NCBI GenBank assembly: GCA_003278095.1
Contig: QCHB01000017.1
Span: 1-34,406, forward strand
Length of the DNA: 34,406 nucleotides
Source of the DNA: SAR116 cluster bacterium AG-390-L20
Lineage (GTDB): Bacteria > Pseudomonadota > Alphaproteobacteria > Puniceispirillales > Marisalimonadaceae
Direction: 5' to 3'
A program made the translations under genes and the position numbers. Under the pieces are notes generated by a model that was not told the origin of the DNA, searched no databases, and saw only the letters and a program-made list of their open reading frames with translations. Every line of letters begins with the position of its first letter. Within the stretch, counting starts at the first letter, position 1. Below are positions 24,323-33,059 of the stretch, piece after piece.

Positions 24323-25486
24323 ATGGCTGAAGAAGATAATTCACAAGATAAAACCGAAGAACCGTCTCAACGAAAACTAGATAAAGCAGCTGAGGACGGC
24401 CAAGTACTATCCTCGAAAGAAATGTTTGTATTTACGACTTTAATAATGGGTTTGATGGTATTAACATCAATACCTTTTTTTGCTAGAGACTTTTTAAGTC
24501 TCTGGAAAATGTTTTTCTTATTTGACTTAAATTATATTATTAACGTATCTCCAATTTCAGGAATGGAGAAATTAATTAAATACGTAATATATATAACTTT
24601 AATCATAGGCATTCCTCTAATACTTACAATTTTATTTACCCAAATGGCTGTAGGAGGTATTAACTTCGCTCCTAAGGGTTTTCATTTCAAATCTAATAGA
24701 ATTAATCTTTTATCGGGCTTAAAAAGAATATTTTCATCAAAAGGCCTAGTTGAATTAATTAAGTCTTTATTTAAAGTCGGGTTGCTAGGTGGGATTACCT
24801 ACGGTGTCATATACGTTAATATTAAAGATATTATTAATTTGTCAGAACGTAACCTATACAGCGCTTTGTCAAACCTTCTCAATAATTTTCCTCAATTGAC
24901 AATTGCCTTATTAGTAGCTCTAGGTTTCATAGCTATTTTTGACTTTATTTGGCAAAAATACATACATGTAGAAAAATTAAAAATGACAATCAAGGAAGTT
25001 AAAGACGAACATAAAGATACTGACGGATCGCCAGAAGTTAAGCAAAAAATAAGAAGATTACAAAATGAAATTTCTAATAGAGCTGCAACTCAGACAGCTG
25101 CTCTTGACAATGTTAAAGATGCTTCAGCAATAATAACTAATCCTACACACTTTGCAGTGGCCATAAAATATGATGTAGGTGAGACTGGAGCACCAACAAT
25201 TTTAGCAATGGGTAGGGGAATGATAGCTGAAAAAATAATAAAATTAGCTAATGAAAATCAAGTAACTATTTTTCAAAGTCCTTTACTAGCTAGAGCCCTT
25301 TATTTTACTGGTGAAATAGGCAAGGAAATTTCAGAAAATTTATATTCAGCTGTTGCTTCAGTTTTAGCATATATCTTTAAAATTGAAAGAGGTGAGGAAT
25401 CTGACTATCCTGATTTTGAATTACCTGATGATATGAGTTTTGATGAATATGGTAAAACATTAACTGAAAATATGGAGAGAAAGTGA
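24323..25486 (+). CDS. flhB: Flagellar export switch protein FlhB
   Basis: A 387-residue protein. Its N-terminus EDNSQDKTEEPSQRKLDKA is the typical charged FlhB start. Four membrane segments fall within about 30-215, and a charged linker (about 215-260) follows. The autocleavage motif NPTH is intact at residues 273-276 (IITNPTHFAVAIKYD), so it should self-cleave between N and P and permit the FliK-driven switch from hook to filament export. Its TGA overlaps the next small gene's GTG. Confidence 0.96.
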   Translation: MAEEDNSQDKTEEPSQRKLDKAAEDGQVLSSKEMFVFTTLIMGLMVLTSIPFFARDFLSLWKMFFLFDLNYIINVSPISGMEKLIKYVIYITLIIGIPLILTILFTQMAVGGINFAPKGFHFKSNRINLLSGLKRIFSSKGLVELIKSLFKVGLLGGITYGVIYVNIKDIINLSERNLYSALSNLLNNFPQLTIALLVALGFIAIFDFIWQKYIHVEKLKMTIKEVKDEHKDTDGSPEVKQKIRRLQNEISNRAATQTAALDNVKDASAIITNPTHFAVAIKYDVGETGAPTILAMGRGMIAEKIIKLANENQVTIFQSPLLARALYFTGEIGKEISENLYSAVASVLAYIFKIERGEESDYPDFELPDDMSFDEYGKTLTENMERK

Positions 25487-25713
25487 AAAGAAGAAAAACT
25501 TTTGGACAGATAATTATTACGGCAATGTTTTTATGGTCAGCACTTTTATGTCATTTTGAAGCAAGTTCTCTTAGAGAAGAGGGCGATTTATCAAACGCAA
25601 TATTATATTGGTTTTTTGGTTTTACTGCGGTCATGGGAGCATTAAGATTTAAAATTGCGGAATTAATATATGGGTTACTTGAGTTAATAAATAAAAATAA
25701 AAATAAAGAATAG
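25483..25713 (+). CDS. Small membrane protein of unknown function, coupled to flhB
   Basis: 76 residues with two hydrophobic segments (IIITAMFLWSALLCHF, about 9-24, and AILYWFFGFTAVMGALRF, about 39-56) and a basic tail. It starts at GTG 25483, overlapping the flhB stop (GTGA), with GGAG at 25474-25477 five bases upstream, so it is very likely translated with flhB. No family recognised. A motor- or export-associated role is only suggested by position. Confidence 0.6.
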   Translation: MKRRKTFGQIIITAMFLWSALLCHFEASSLREEGDLSNAILYWFFGFTAVMGALRFKIAELIYGLLELINKNKNKE

Positions 25714-25718
25714 AATTA

Positions 25719-25907
25719 ATGATTAACAATAAAAATGAAAAGAAAATAGTTAAATGTAGTGGGTGCTATTATTTCTTTATTACTTATAAGAAGGAACGTC
25801 CATGGGGCTGTAAGAAATTTGGTTTTATTTCTAAATCTATTCCTGCGATTGATGTTTTTAGTACAACTGGTATAGAATGTGCATATAGAAAAGAAAAGAA
25901 TATATAA
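25719..25907 (+). CDS. Small Cys-containing protein, possible zinc-binding
   Basis: 62 residues with four cysteines arranged C13-x2-C16-x14-C31-x22-C54, plus conserved-looking aromatic and PWGC features. The spacing suggests a single zinc site. It lies 5 bases after the preceding small membrane protein gene and on the same strand, so it probably belongs to the same transcript. I do not know its function. Its codon and base use look like those of its neighbours, which supports a real gene despite the size. Confidence 0.5.
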   Translation: MINNKNEKKIVKCSGCYYFFITYKKERPWGCKKFGFISKSIPAIDVFSTTGIECAYRKEKNI

Positions 25908-25951
25908 TTATCATATTAAGACAATTTTAATGGTTTTATAGGATTTATAAA

Positions 25952-26665
25952 ATGGATACTAAAATGGAAGCTGTACAAGAAAGTATTAAATTAGCTTTAG
26001 ATGCAGCTGATGCGGCTACTGATGTAACCTCAGAATATAATAAAGTTAAAAAAGCTCACGCATTATTGGAGGCTAAAGTGAAACAAATTCATAAATACAC
26101 TACTGTTGTTTTTTTATCATCTATTGTTTCGGGGCTGGTTGTTATAACCGTAAGTGCATTTTTATTTATGCAGTCATCTGACAAATTAACTAATATGACT
26201 GAAACAAGTAGAGAAGCTTTAGTTGTTTTTGCAGAAAATGTAGACGGCGTTAATGCATCATTAAAAAATCTTGACGAAGCTATAAAAAAACAAGGTGATT
26301 TGTTAGCTGTTAATGAAAAATTGGTAGCTAATCTTGATAAGATTGAAAAGCGTGTCGAAAAATCTAATGAAAATACTATTGGTGAGCTACAATTAATTAC
26401 AACTACCTTGATAAATGAGTTGAGTAAAAATTCAAAAATTAGTGTTGAAAACAACAAAAAACTAAGTGCAGACTTAGCAAAACTTAATCGTTCCAATAGT
26501 AAAACTATATCTAAAGCTATTCAGCAAATAAGCAACAAAGCCATATATAAACAGATAGTAGCTAATCAAGCTATACAAGCTCAACAAATTTCTAAACTTG
26601 TTAAGCAAAATAATAATGTTTTAGGAAAGATTGCAGATAAAACTAGTAGAATTAAGTATCCATAA
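25952..26665 (+). CDS. Single-pass membrane coiled-coil protein, unknown function
   Basis: 237 residues: a mainly helical cytoplasmic start, one membrane segment at about 50-72 (TVVFLSSIVSGLVVITVSAFLFM in parts), then about 165 residues of almost continuous coiled coil rich in Lys, Asn, Leu and Glu. It resembles a chemoreceptor-like stalk but has no ligand domain, HAMP or MCP signalling tip. AGGA precedes ATG 25952 at a normal distance. The gene follows the flagellar operon on the same strand, so a role in motor placement or in the envelope is possible but unsupported. Confidence 0.6.
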   Translation: MDTKMEAVQESIKLALDAADAATDVTSEYNKVKKAHALLEAKVKQIHKYTTVVFLSSIVSGLVVITVSAFLFMQSSDKLTNMTETSREALVVFAENVDGVNASLKNLDEAIKKQGDLLAVNEKLVANLDKIEKRVEKSNENTIGELQLITTTLINELSKNSKISVENNKKLSADLAKLNRSNSKTISKAIQQISNKAIYKQIVANQAIQAQQISKLVKQNNNVLGKIADKTSRIKYP

Positions 26666-26698
26666 TATTATAAAATTTGTTTTTGTGAGTTTGATTAT

Positions 26699-27406
26699 AT
26701 GAATGAAGAAATTGAAACTGAAAAAGACTTTTTACAAATTAAGGCTATAAGAACTTCTTCTAATGCATTTGTTATGAAGTTAGCGGAAGGAGATATTATA
26801 ATAGCTCTTGATGGATTAATAGTTAATAAAAGTTATGATGATTTAACAAAAGAATTGAATGAAATCGAAGACAAAAAAATTCTTACTTTATATAGAGATG
26901 GAGTTTTTTTTAATACTTTTGTTTATGGTTCATTAGGCGTCATATGTGAAAGTGTCAATTCTAATACAATACCTGATTTAAAAAAATTAGATCCCAATGA
27001 TTATTTTAATCAAGACGATTTTTATTTTCAATTTGAAGTTTATAAAAAACCTCAAAAAACAGCTATTCTTCTAAATACTTTTCCTACAATTCTTGCAAGT
27101 ATTGCTCCACCATTGTGGATGTTACAAAATAGATTATGGACTTTTTTATGTATTTCTTTGGTTTTTTATTGGTTCCTTTTAATGATTTCCCCGTGGTTGT
27201 TTTTTATTGGTTGGATATTAAAGTCATGGCACGTTGGGAATAGTCAGATCGACATTTTAAGATTTTTTTATAGGATGCATAATTACAGACTAAGCTTGAG
27301 TTTTTGTGCAACAAATGAAAAAGAAGCCCAAGAGACAGCAAGGCGATTTGATGATAAGGTTGATTTTTATTATTCTTATCTTGAACCTGTAGCATTAGAG
27401 GATTGA
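26699..27406 (+). CDS. Membrane protein with N-terminal PDZ-like segment, unknown function
   Basis: 235 residues. The N-terminus (FLQIKAIRTSSNAFVMKLAEGDIIIALDG, then TLYRDG, in parts) resembles a PDZ fold's carboxylate loop and GD-x-I-x-x-(L/V)-(D/N)-G core. The second half has two or three membrane segments between about 120 and 178, rich in Trp and Phe (PPLWMLQNRLWTFL, PWLFFIGWILKSW), and a cytoplasmic C-terminus. It has no protease domain. It starts 33 bases after the coiled-coil gene and its last 31 bases overlap the convergent SDR gene. Confidence 0.55.
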   Translation: MNEEIETEKDFLQIKAIRTSSNAFVMKLAEGDIIIALDGLIVNKSYDDLTKELNEIEDKKILTLYRDGVFFNTFVYGSLGVICESVNSNTIPDLKKLDPNDYFNQDDFYFQFEVYKKPQKTAILLNTFPTILASIAPPLWMLQNRLWTFLCISLVFYWFLLMISPWLFFIGWILKSWHVGNSQIDILRFFYRMHNYRLSLSFCATNEKEAQETARRFDDKVDFYYSYLEPVALED

Positions 27407-28113
27407 TTTGATTTTATTATGTTAATAGTATCACCCTTATAGAGTTTATCTAAAAAAACTATTTCTATAATAATTTTTGCTACTTCACTCGGCTTTTGAA
27501 GTTTTCTTGTATCTTCCCCAGGCATTGCTTGATTTCTCATTTTTGTATTAGTTTTACCCGGATTAATTATGAATATAGACAATTTATTATGTTTATTTTC
27601 AGCCGACCATATTTTAATCATATGTTCTAGAGAAACTTTAGACACTGCATATGCTCCCCAAAATGGTCTAGGTTCAATAGCAACACTTGAAGTTAAAAAA
27701 CAAGCTTTGGGTTTATGGCTTTTTTTTAAAAGTGCGTCACATGAACGGATTAGTCGATGATTGCTTATTGTATTTACCATCATTACTTCTAAGAATTCAT
27801 CACTACTTTGATGGTGTATAGGCCCTAAAGTACCAAGGACGGCAGCGTTAGCAATCAAAATATCTAATCTCCCCCAACGTTCAAATATCTTTATTCCTAG
27901 ATTATCTAAACCTTTCAAGTCCTTCATATCTAATTCAACTAAAGTACAAGTGCCTCCATTATCAATAATAGACTTCTCAGTTTTCATTAGTCTTGATGCA
28001 GATCTAGCAGTTATTATAGTGTGAACATTTTTCTTTGCCAGCTGTATTGCAATCTCAGCACCAATCCCACTACTGGCACCGGTTATCAAGGCAATTTGTT
28101 TATCTTTATTCAT
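27376..28113 (-). CDS. Short-chain dehydrogenase/reductase (SDR)
   Basis: A 245-residue classical SDR: TGASSGIG at residues 11-18 (cofactor loop), NAAV near 89-92, LTSS near 139-142 (catalytic Ser), and YAVSK near 153-157 (catalytic Tyr and Lys). It is a cytoplasmic NAD(P)-dependent oxidoreductase; the substrate is not evident. It follows purF with an 8-base overlap, a linkage frequent in alphaproteobacteria. Its 3' end overlaps a convergent gene by 31 bases. Confidence 0.85.
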   Translation of the reverse strand: MNKDKQIALITGASSGIGAEIAIQLAKKNVHTIITARSASRLMKTEKSIIDNGGTCTLVELDMKDLKGLDNLGIKIFERWGRLDILIANAAVLGTLGPIHHQSSDEFLEVMMVNTISNHRLIRSCDALLKKSHKPKACFLTSSVAIEPRPFWGAYAVSKVSLEHMIKIWSAENKHNKLSIFIINPGKTNTKMRNQAMPGEDTRKLQKPSEVAKIIIEIVFLDKLYKGDTINIIKSNQSSNATGSR

Positions 28114-29530
28114 TGATTTTTTTATTTATTTCTAGAATTTCAGAAACATCTATTGGATACTCTCCTGTAAAACAATGATCTGTGAATTGAGGTGTTATAG
28201 GGTTTCTTTTGTCACATCCCATAGCTTTATAAGTTCCAGCCAAAGATAGAAAAAACAAAGATTTTGCTCCAACAAGTTTAGTCATTTCATTTAAATCAGA
28301 CTGTGATGCAATTAATTCATTATAGTTTGGTGTATCAATTCCATAGAAATCAGGATGCATAATAGGTGGGCATGAAATGCCTAAATGAACTTCTTTTGCT
28401 CCAGCTTCATAAACCATTTTCACAATTTTGCTCGCAGTAGTCCCTCTAACTATTGAGTCATCAATTAGAATAACTTTTTTATTTTCTATGCAAGATTTAT
28501 TAACACTATGTTTAAGTTTAACCCCAAATTGTCGTATTGTTTGTGAAGGTTCTATAAATGTTCGCCCTACATAATGGCTTCTTATAATGCCTAGTTCAAA
28601 TGGTATAGAAGATTTTTGTGAAAAACCTATTGCAGCAGAAACACCTGAGTCAGGGATAGGAACTACTACATCTGCTGTAACACTATTTTCATTTGCTAGT
28701 TGCTCTCCTAGAGATTTTCTGTAAGTGTATACTGTCTTCTTACCGACTATACTATCAGGACTTGCAAAGTAAATTCTTTCAAAAATACAAGGTCTTTCAT
28801 GAACTCTTTTAAAAGGTTTGATTGATTCGGTACTATTTTCTGTAATTATAATAATCTCACCATTTTCTACATCTCTTGTGTATTTGGCTCCAATCATATC
28901 AAGAGCACAAGTTTCTGAGGCTAGAACAGGAGAACCGTCTTTTTCACCTAAAACTAAAGGCCTTATACCAAATGGATCTCTTACTCCAATCAGTTTTTTG
29001 TTAGTAAGTATTATAAGAGAATAAGCACCTTTAATTTGTTTGAGGGCATCTATTAACTTATCAACAAGTTTTTTCTTCTTAGACCTCGCAACTAATTGTA
29101 AAATAATTTCTGTGTCAGACGATGTTTGAAAAATAGACCCACTTTCAACTAATTTTTTTTTAATCGAATATGTATTAGTTAAATTTCCATTATGTGCACA
29201 TGCAAAACCACCAATTGCTAAATTTGCAAATAATGGTTGCAAATTTTCGGGCTTAGAATCACCAGTCGTAGAATATCTTACATGACCAATTGCTGTTTTT
29301 CCTGGAAGTTGAGATAATATATTGGTATTATTGAAGTTATCTCCAACTAATCCTTGCTTGCGCACTGAGTGAAAATTATTACCGTCAAAACTAACTATAC
29401 CAGCACCTTCTTGGCCTCTATGTTGAAGAGAATGTAGTCCTAAGGTTGTTAATACAGAAGCTTCCTCGGTTCCAAATATACCAAATACGCCGCATTCATC
29501 CATATATCGATCGGTATCTTTACAATACAT
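28106..29530 (-). CDS. purF: Amidophosphoribosyltransferase PurF
   Basis: A 474-residue enzyme of the Bacillus-type, iron-sulfur class. A 12-residue propeptide ends before Cys13 of ECGVFGIFG, the N-terminal nucleophile freed by processing. SLQHRGQEGAGIVS is the glutaminase motif. VILIDDSIVRGTTASKIV is the PRPP-binding loop. Cysteines at ERPCIFE, GISCPP, MGCDKRN and DHCFTGEYP are candidate 4Fe-4S ligands. It catalyses the first committed step of purine synthesis, PRPP plus glutamine to phosphoribosylamine. It lies 9 bases after cvpA in the same operon. Confidence 0.96.
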   Translation of the reverse strand: MYCKDTDRYMDECGVFGIFGTEEASVLTTLGLHSLQHRGQEGAGIVSFDGNNFHSVRKQGLVGDNFNNTNILSQLPGKTAIGHVRYSTTGDSKPENLQPLFANLAIGGFACAHNGNLTNTYSIKKKLVESGSIFQTSSDTEIILQLVARSKKKKLVDKLIDALKQIKGAYSLIILTNKKLIGVRDPFGIRPLVLGEKDGSPVLASETCALDMIGAKYTRDVENGEIIIITENSTESIKPFKRVHERPCIFERIYFASPDSIVGKKTVYTYRKSLGEQLANENSVTADVVVPIPDSGVSAAIGFSQKSSIPFELGIIRSHYVGRTFIEPSQTIRQFGVKLKHSVNKSCIENKKVILIDDSIVRGTTASKIVKMVYEAGAKEVHLGISCPPIMHPDFYGIDTPNYNELIASQSDLNEMTKLVGAKSLFFLSLAGTYKAMGCDKRNPITPQFTDHCFTGEYPIDVSEILEINKKINE

Positions 29531-29539
29531 TAAAAATCC

Positions 29540-30094
29540 TTAAAGTTTATTTTCTTGTAAATTTTCATTTTTATTCTGATTGTCTCCTGGCTCAACTTGT
29601 TCAACAAAATAATGACTTAAAGCATCAGTAGTATTCTTTAAATATTCATAAGTATGAGCTTCTAAAATTAAATCTGGTAATTCTCTTTCTTTGCCTATTA
29701 AGTAAAGAAATCCAAGATAAAATAAAACAACTATTAATGCACCTCTTAAAGCACCAAATAGCAATCCAAAAACTTTGTCTAAAAATAATATCTCAGAAAA
29801 ATTGAATTTTGGTGATAACCATTTTGAAATCAGGTGTGAAATAAATAAGGTTGCTAAAAAAGGAAAGCTAAATGCAATGACGTCAACTACAATCTTTTGA
29901 GATATATATTCAACTAACTCTAATTTAAATTTTTCAAATGTATTATATGCTACAAATAAAGAAAATATCCAGGAAATTATACTAAAAGTTTCTTTTATAA
30001 AACCTCTAAATGTAGCTACTATACAAGAAGTAAGAATGATTATTAAAATAAATATATCAATTATATTAAAGTAAATGTTATGCATAAATTCCAT
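29540..30094 (-). CDS. cvpA: CvpA family membrane protein
   Basis: A 184-residue protein with four membrane segments in the first 130 residues (IIDIFILIIILTSCIVATFRGFIKE in two runs at the start; GLLFGALRGALIVVLFYLGF later) and an acidic Asn-rich tail. The order radA-cvpA-purF supports the call. Its ATG overlaps the radA stop (TAATG). In enterobacteria CvpA is needed for colicin V production and envelope stress tolerance; here it is probably a general envelope protein. Confidence 0.88.
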   Translation of the reverse strand: MEFMHNIYFNIIDIFILIIILTSCIVATFRGFIKETFSIISWIFSLFVAYNTFEKFKLELVEYISQKIVVDVIAFSFPFLATLFISHLISKWLSPKFNFSEILFLDKVFGLLFGALRGALIVVLFYLGFLYLIGKERELPDLILEAHTYEYLKNTTDALSHYFVEQVEPGDNQNKNENLQENKL

Positions 30095-31470
30095 TAGTTC
30101 AAATCATTCATAGTATCTTTATAAATTAAATTTACTAAATCACTTAATAGACTAATAGATTTATATCTCATATTTTTTTCTATTAGAACTTTTTGTTTAT
30201 TAGGTAAGTAAATTTGATTAAAGCCTAGTTTTAATGCTTCTTTAATTCTCACTTCTGGCTGATTTACTTTTCTAATTTCACCTGAAAGACCAACTTCTCC
30301 AAAAAAAATACCTGAAAAAGATAAAGGAACATTTTTTATAGATGAAATAATTGCTGCTGCCACAGCTAAATCAGCTGCTGGTTCAAATATTCTTATACCA
30401 CCAGCAATATTAAGAAAAATATCCATGTTTGATAAGTGGATTTTACATCTTGCTTCTAGAACTGCACATAACATTGAGAGCCTAGATATATCCCATCCAA
30501 CAATAGTTCTCCTTGGAGAGGCGAGTGTTGATGGAGTTACCAAGGCTTGTACTTCTACTAGAAGTGGTCTGGTTCCTTCCAAACCAGCAAAAATTGCAGT
30601 TCCAGATATATTTTTTTGTCTATCTGATAAAAATAAAGCTGAAGGGTTATTAATTTCTTTAAGGCCGTCCCTCAACATTTCAAATACACCTATTTCGTTT
30701 GTAGGTCCAAATCTATTTTTAATACTTCTTAAAATTCTATATTGAAAGTTATTATCTCCATCAAAATATAAAACTGTATCGACCATATGTTCTAAAACAC
30801 GAGGTCCAGCAATTGAGCCATCTTTAGTTACATGTCCAATTAAAATTAGAATAGAGTCTGTTTTTTTTGCAGCAATAATTAATTCTTGGGTGCTTGCTCT
30901 TACCTGTGACACCGTTCCTGGGGAGTTATCTAATTGAGGTATATACATAGTTTGAATAGAATCAATTACCAATACATGTTTTTTGCTAACAGAACTTATT
31001 GTTGCTGCAATATCAGAGGCATTTGTTACAGAAGCAAATCTAATTTCATTGTTTTTTATACCTAGTCTATCTGCTCGCATTTTTATTTGAGATAAACTTT
31101 CTTCACCAGAAACGTATATGCATTCCTGTTTAAGCTTTGATAAATTACCAACTAGTTGTAACAATAATGTTGATTTTCCAATACCAGGATCGCCTCCAAT
31201 TAAGGTTACTGATCCAGGTACGAAACCACCTCCAATAACTCGATCTACCTCACTTATATTTGACGTAATTCTTGAATGATCATATGTTTCATCCTTTAAA
31301 TATTCAAAGCTAATAGTTTGTCCATTTGACTTAGATAAAATACCAGATGGTTTTGTGTTTCTTTCTTCTAATAAAGTGTTCCATTCGTTACATTGTTCAC
31401 ATTTACCTATCCATTTCGGATAAACCGAACCACATGATTGACAAATATATTGTTTATTTGACTTTGCCAT
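30094..31470 (-). CDS. radA: DNA repair protein RadA
   Basis: A 458-residue protein. The zinc finger is formed by C10, C13, C24 and C27 (CQSCG...CEQC). Walker A is GGDPGIGKSTLL (about 91-102), the RadA-specific motif is KNRFGPTNEIGVFEM (about 251-265), and a C-terminal Lon-protease-like domain contains GEVGLSGEIRKV. It is a branch-migration helicase in recombination. It starts within the mlaF stop (TAATG) and is likewise coupled to cvpA. Confidence 0.96.
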   Translation of the reverse strand: MAKSNKQYICQSCGSVYPKWIGKCEQCNEWNTLLEERNTKPSGILSKSNGQTISFEYLKDETYDHSRITSNISEVDRVIGGGFVPGSVTLIGGDPGIGKSTLLLQLVGNLSKLKQECIYVSGEESLSQIKMRADRLGIKNNEIRFASVTNASDIAATISSVSKKHVLVIDSIQTMYIPQLDNSPGTVSQVRASTQELIIAAKKTDSILILIGHVTKDGSIAGPRVLEHMVDTVLYFDGDNNFQYRILRSIKNRFGPTNEIGVFEMLRDGLKEINNPSALFLSDRQKNISGTAIFAGLEGTRPLLVEVQALVTPSTLASPRRTIVGWDISRLSMLCAVLEARCKIHLSNMDIFLNIAGGIRIFEPAADLAVAAAIISSIKNVPLSFSGIFFGEVGLSGEIRKVNQPEVRIKEALKLGFNQIYLPNKQKVLIEKNMRYKSISLLSDLVNLIYKDTMNDLN

Positions 31471-32240
31471 TAAATGAATAGCTTAGGATTTGTTGATTTA
31501 ATAAAGTCTTTTATTTTTGCATTATCAGACTTTAACATTTCTTTGGGTGTTCCTGACCATGAAATAGTTTGCTTATCAATTAAAATTACTTTATCCGCTA
31601 TTCTACACACTGATGCCATATCATGAGTAATTGTAATGGCACTTCCTCCAACCGTTTTAACAGCAGATTTTATTAATTTATCAATTAAGCTACCGGTTAC
31701 TGGATCTAAGCCGGATGTGGGTTCATCAAATAATAGTACTTTTGGATTTCCACATATAGCCCTAGCTATTGCAACTCTTTTCTGCATTCCTCCTGAAATT
31801 TCTGACGGATAAAGGTCTAAAATATCAGAATTTAAGCCTAAACGCTTTATTATTGAAAATGCTAATTCTTTAGCATCTTTGTTAGAAAGTTTTTCTTTAT
31901 TTCTAACTTTGAAAACAATATTTTCCCAATTTTGTAAAGAATCAAATAACGCACCGTGTTGAAATGTTATTCCTAAATCTAGTAAAATTTTTTCTTTTAC
32001 AGATCTTTTTAAACCTACCATTGCTACATTATTTATTTTAATAGAACCTTTGTCTGGTGACAATAAACCAATGATATTTTTCAGAAGCACCGACTTACCA
32101 GATCCTGAGGCGCCTATTACAGCCAGAGATTCACCTTCAAATAGTTTAAAATTAATATCATTCAAAACCATAGTTTCATTAAAACTTTTAGTAAGGTTTT
32201 TAACTTCAATTATTATTTTATTGTTTGATTTATTTTCCAT
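31470..32240 (-). CDS. mlaF: ABC transporter ATP-binding protein, MlaF type
   Basis: A 256-residue ATPase: Walker A GASGSGKSVLLKN (about 38-50), Q-loop ITFQHGALFDSLQNW typical of MlaF, signature ISGGMQKRVAIARAI, Walker B VLLFDEPTSGLDP, and H-loop TITHDM. With the adjacent permease it forms an MCE-type phospholipid transporter of the inner membrane that keeps outer-membrane lipid asymmetry. No mlaD-like substrate-binding gene is next to it. Confidence 0.9.
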   Translation of the reverse strand: MENKSNNKIIIEVKNLTKSFNETMVLNDINFKLFEGESLAVIGASGSGKSVLLKNIIGLLSPDKGSIKINNVAMVGLKRSVKEKILLDLGITFQHGALFDSLQNWENIVFKVRNKEKLSNKDAKELAFSIIKRLGLNSDILDLYPSEISGGMQKRVAIARAICGNPKVLLFDEPTSGLDPVTGSLIDKLIKSAVKTVGGSAITITHDMASVCRIADKVILIDKQTISWSGTPKEMLKSDNAKIKDFIKSTNPKLFI

Positions 32241-32242
32241 TC

Positions 32243-33034
32243 TTAACCAAAAAACAAAGCTGTTATAATATAAGTGCTTGTTAAAATCATTACTGATGAA
32301 ATTACTACAGATGCTGTTGTAGCGTACCCGACTCCCTCTGCTCCTTTGGTAGCATTAAAACCAAAATAACAACTTACCATTGATATTATTAATCCAAAAA
32401 TTGCTGCTTTGACTGTACCTTGAATAATATCTATCCATTGTAAATATTCTACAGTAGCATATAGATAGATGTTTGGATTAAATTCTAATTTAAAAATTGC
32501 AATTATATATCCTCCTAAAATACCAATCGTATTACCTAGAAGTACTAAAACTGGAATACAAATTAATGAGGCAATAATTTTTGGTGCAATTAAATATTGC
32601 ATGGGTCTCGTCCCTAGAGTGCCCAAAGCGTCTATTTGTTCAGTGACCCTCATTGTAGCTATTTCCGCTGCCATTTTAGCTCCAATTCGTCCAGCGACCA
32701 TCAGGCCAGTTAAAACGGGCCCTAATTCTCTTGTAATTGAGGTTAATACAACTCTCGCTACTGTTGTTTCATTATTTAGTTCACTAAAACCATTATAAGT
32801 TTGAAGAGCTAAAACCATACCAGAGAAAAATGTGGTGAGACCAACTACAGGTAAAGAAAAATAACCAATGTCTATAATTTGATAAAATATTTTCTTAAAA
32901 TACCATGGTGGTCTAAATATCCAAAAAATGGCAGTTATAAAAAAAATAAAGAAATGACCAATATTAGATAAAAATTTAAAAAACTTTTGACCTATAGCGC
33001 CACAAATTTTAAATATCGACTTAATCAAATTCAC
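32243..33034 (-). CDS. mlaE: MlaE-type ABC permease
   Basis: A 263-residue membrane protein of the MlaE family: a hydrophobic N-terminus, then the conserved VVGLTTFFSGMVLALQTYNGFSEL, RELGPVLTGLMVAGRIGAKMAAEIATMRVTEQIDALGTLG (in parts), and several membrane segments to the end (SSVMILTSTYIITALFFG). It pairs with mlaF, 2 bases downstream. The position between alr and radA is one I associate with Rhodospirillales-like alphaproteobacteria. Confidence 0.9.
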   Translation of the reverse strand: MNLIKSIFKICGAIGQKFFKFLSNIGHFFIFFITAIFWIFRPPWYFKKIFYQIIDIGYFSLPVVGLTTFFSGMVLALQTYNGFSELNNETTVARVVLTSITRELGPVLTGLMVAGRIGAKMAAEIATMRVTEQIDALGTLGTRPMQYLIAPKIIASLICIPVLVLLGNTIGILGGYIIAIFKLEFNPNIYLYATVEYLQWIDIIQGTVKAAIFGLIISMVSCYFGFNATKGAEGVGYATTASVVISSVMILTSTYIITALFFG

Positions 33035-33059
33035 TAACTTACCTTTGTTAAATTACTAA

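Noticed and set aside
26089-26496. 135-codon open frame on the minus strand
   Set aside because: It is antisense to the coiled-coil gene. The low-complexity Ser/Phe/Leu translation is what reversed Lys/Asn/Glu-rich codons produce.
30425-30745. 106-codon open frame on the plus strand within radA
   Set aside because: It is a shadow of a gene with complete RadA motifs; no ribosome site or family match.
32469-32798. 109-codon open frame on the plus strand
   Set aside because: It is fully antisense to mlaE, whose family motifs are unmistakable, and has no recognisable protein features.
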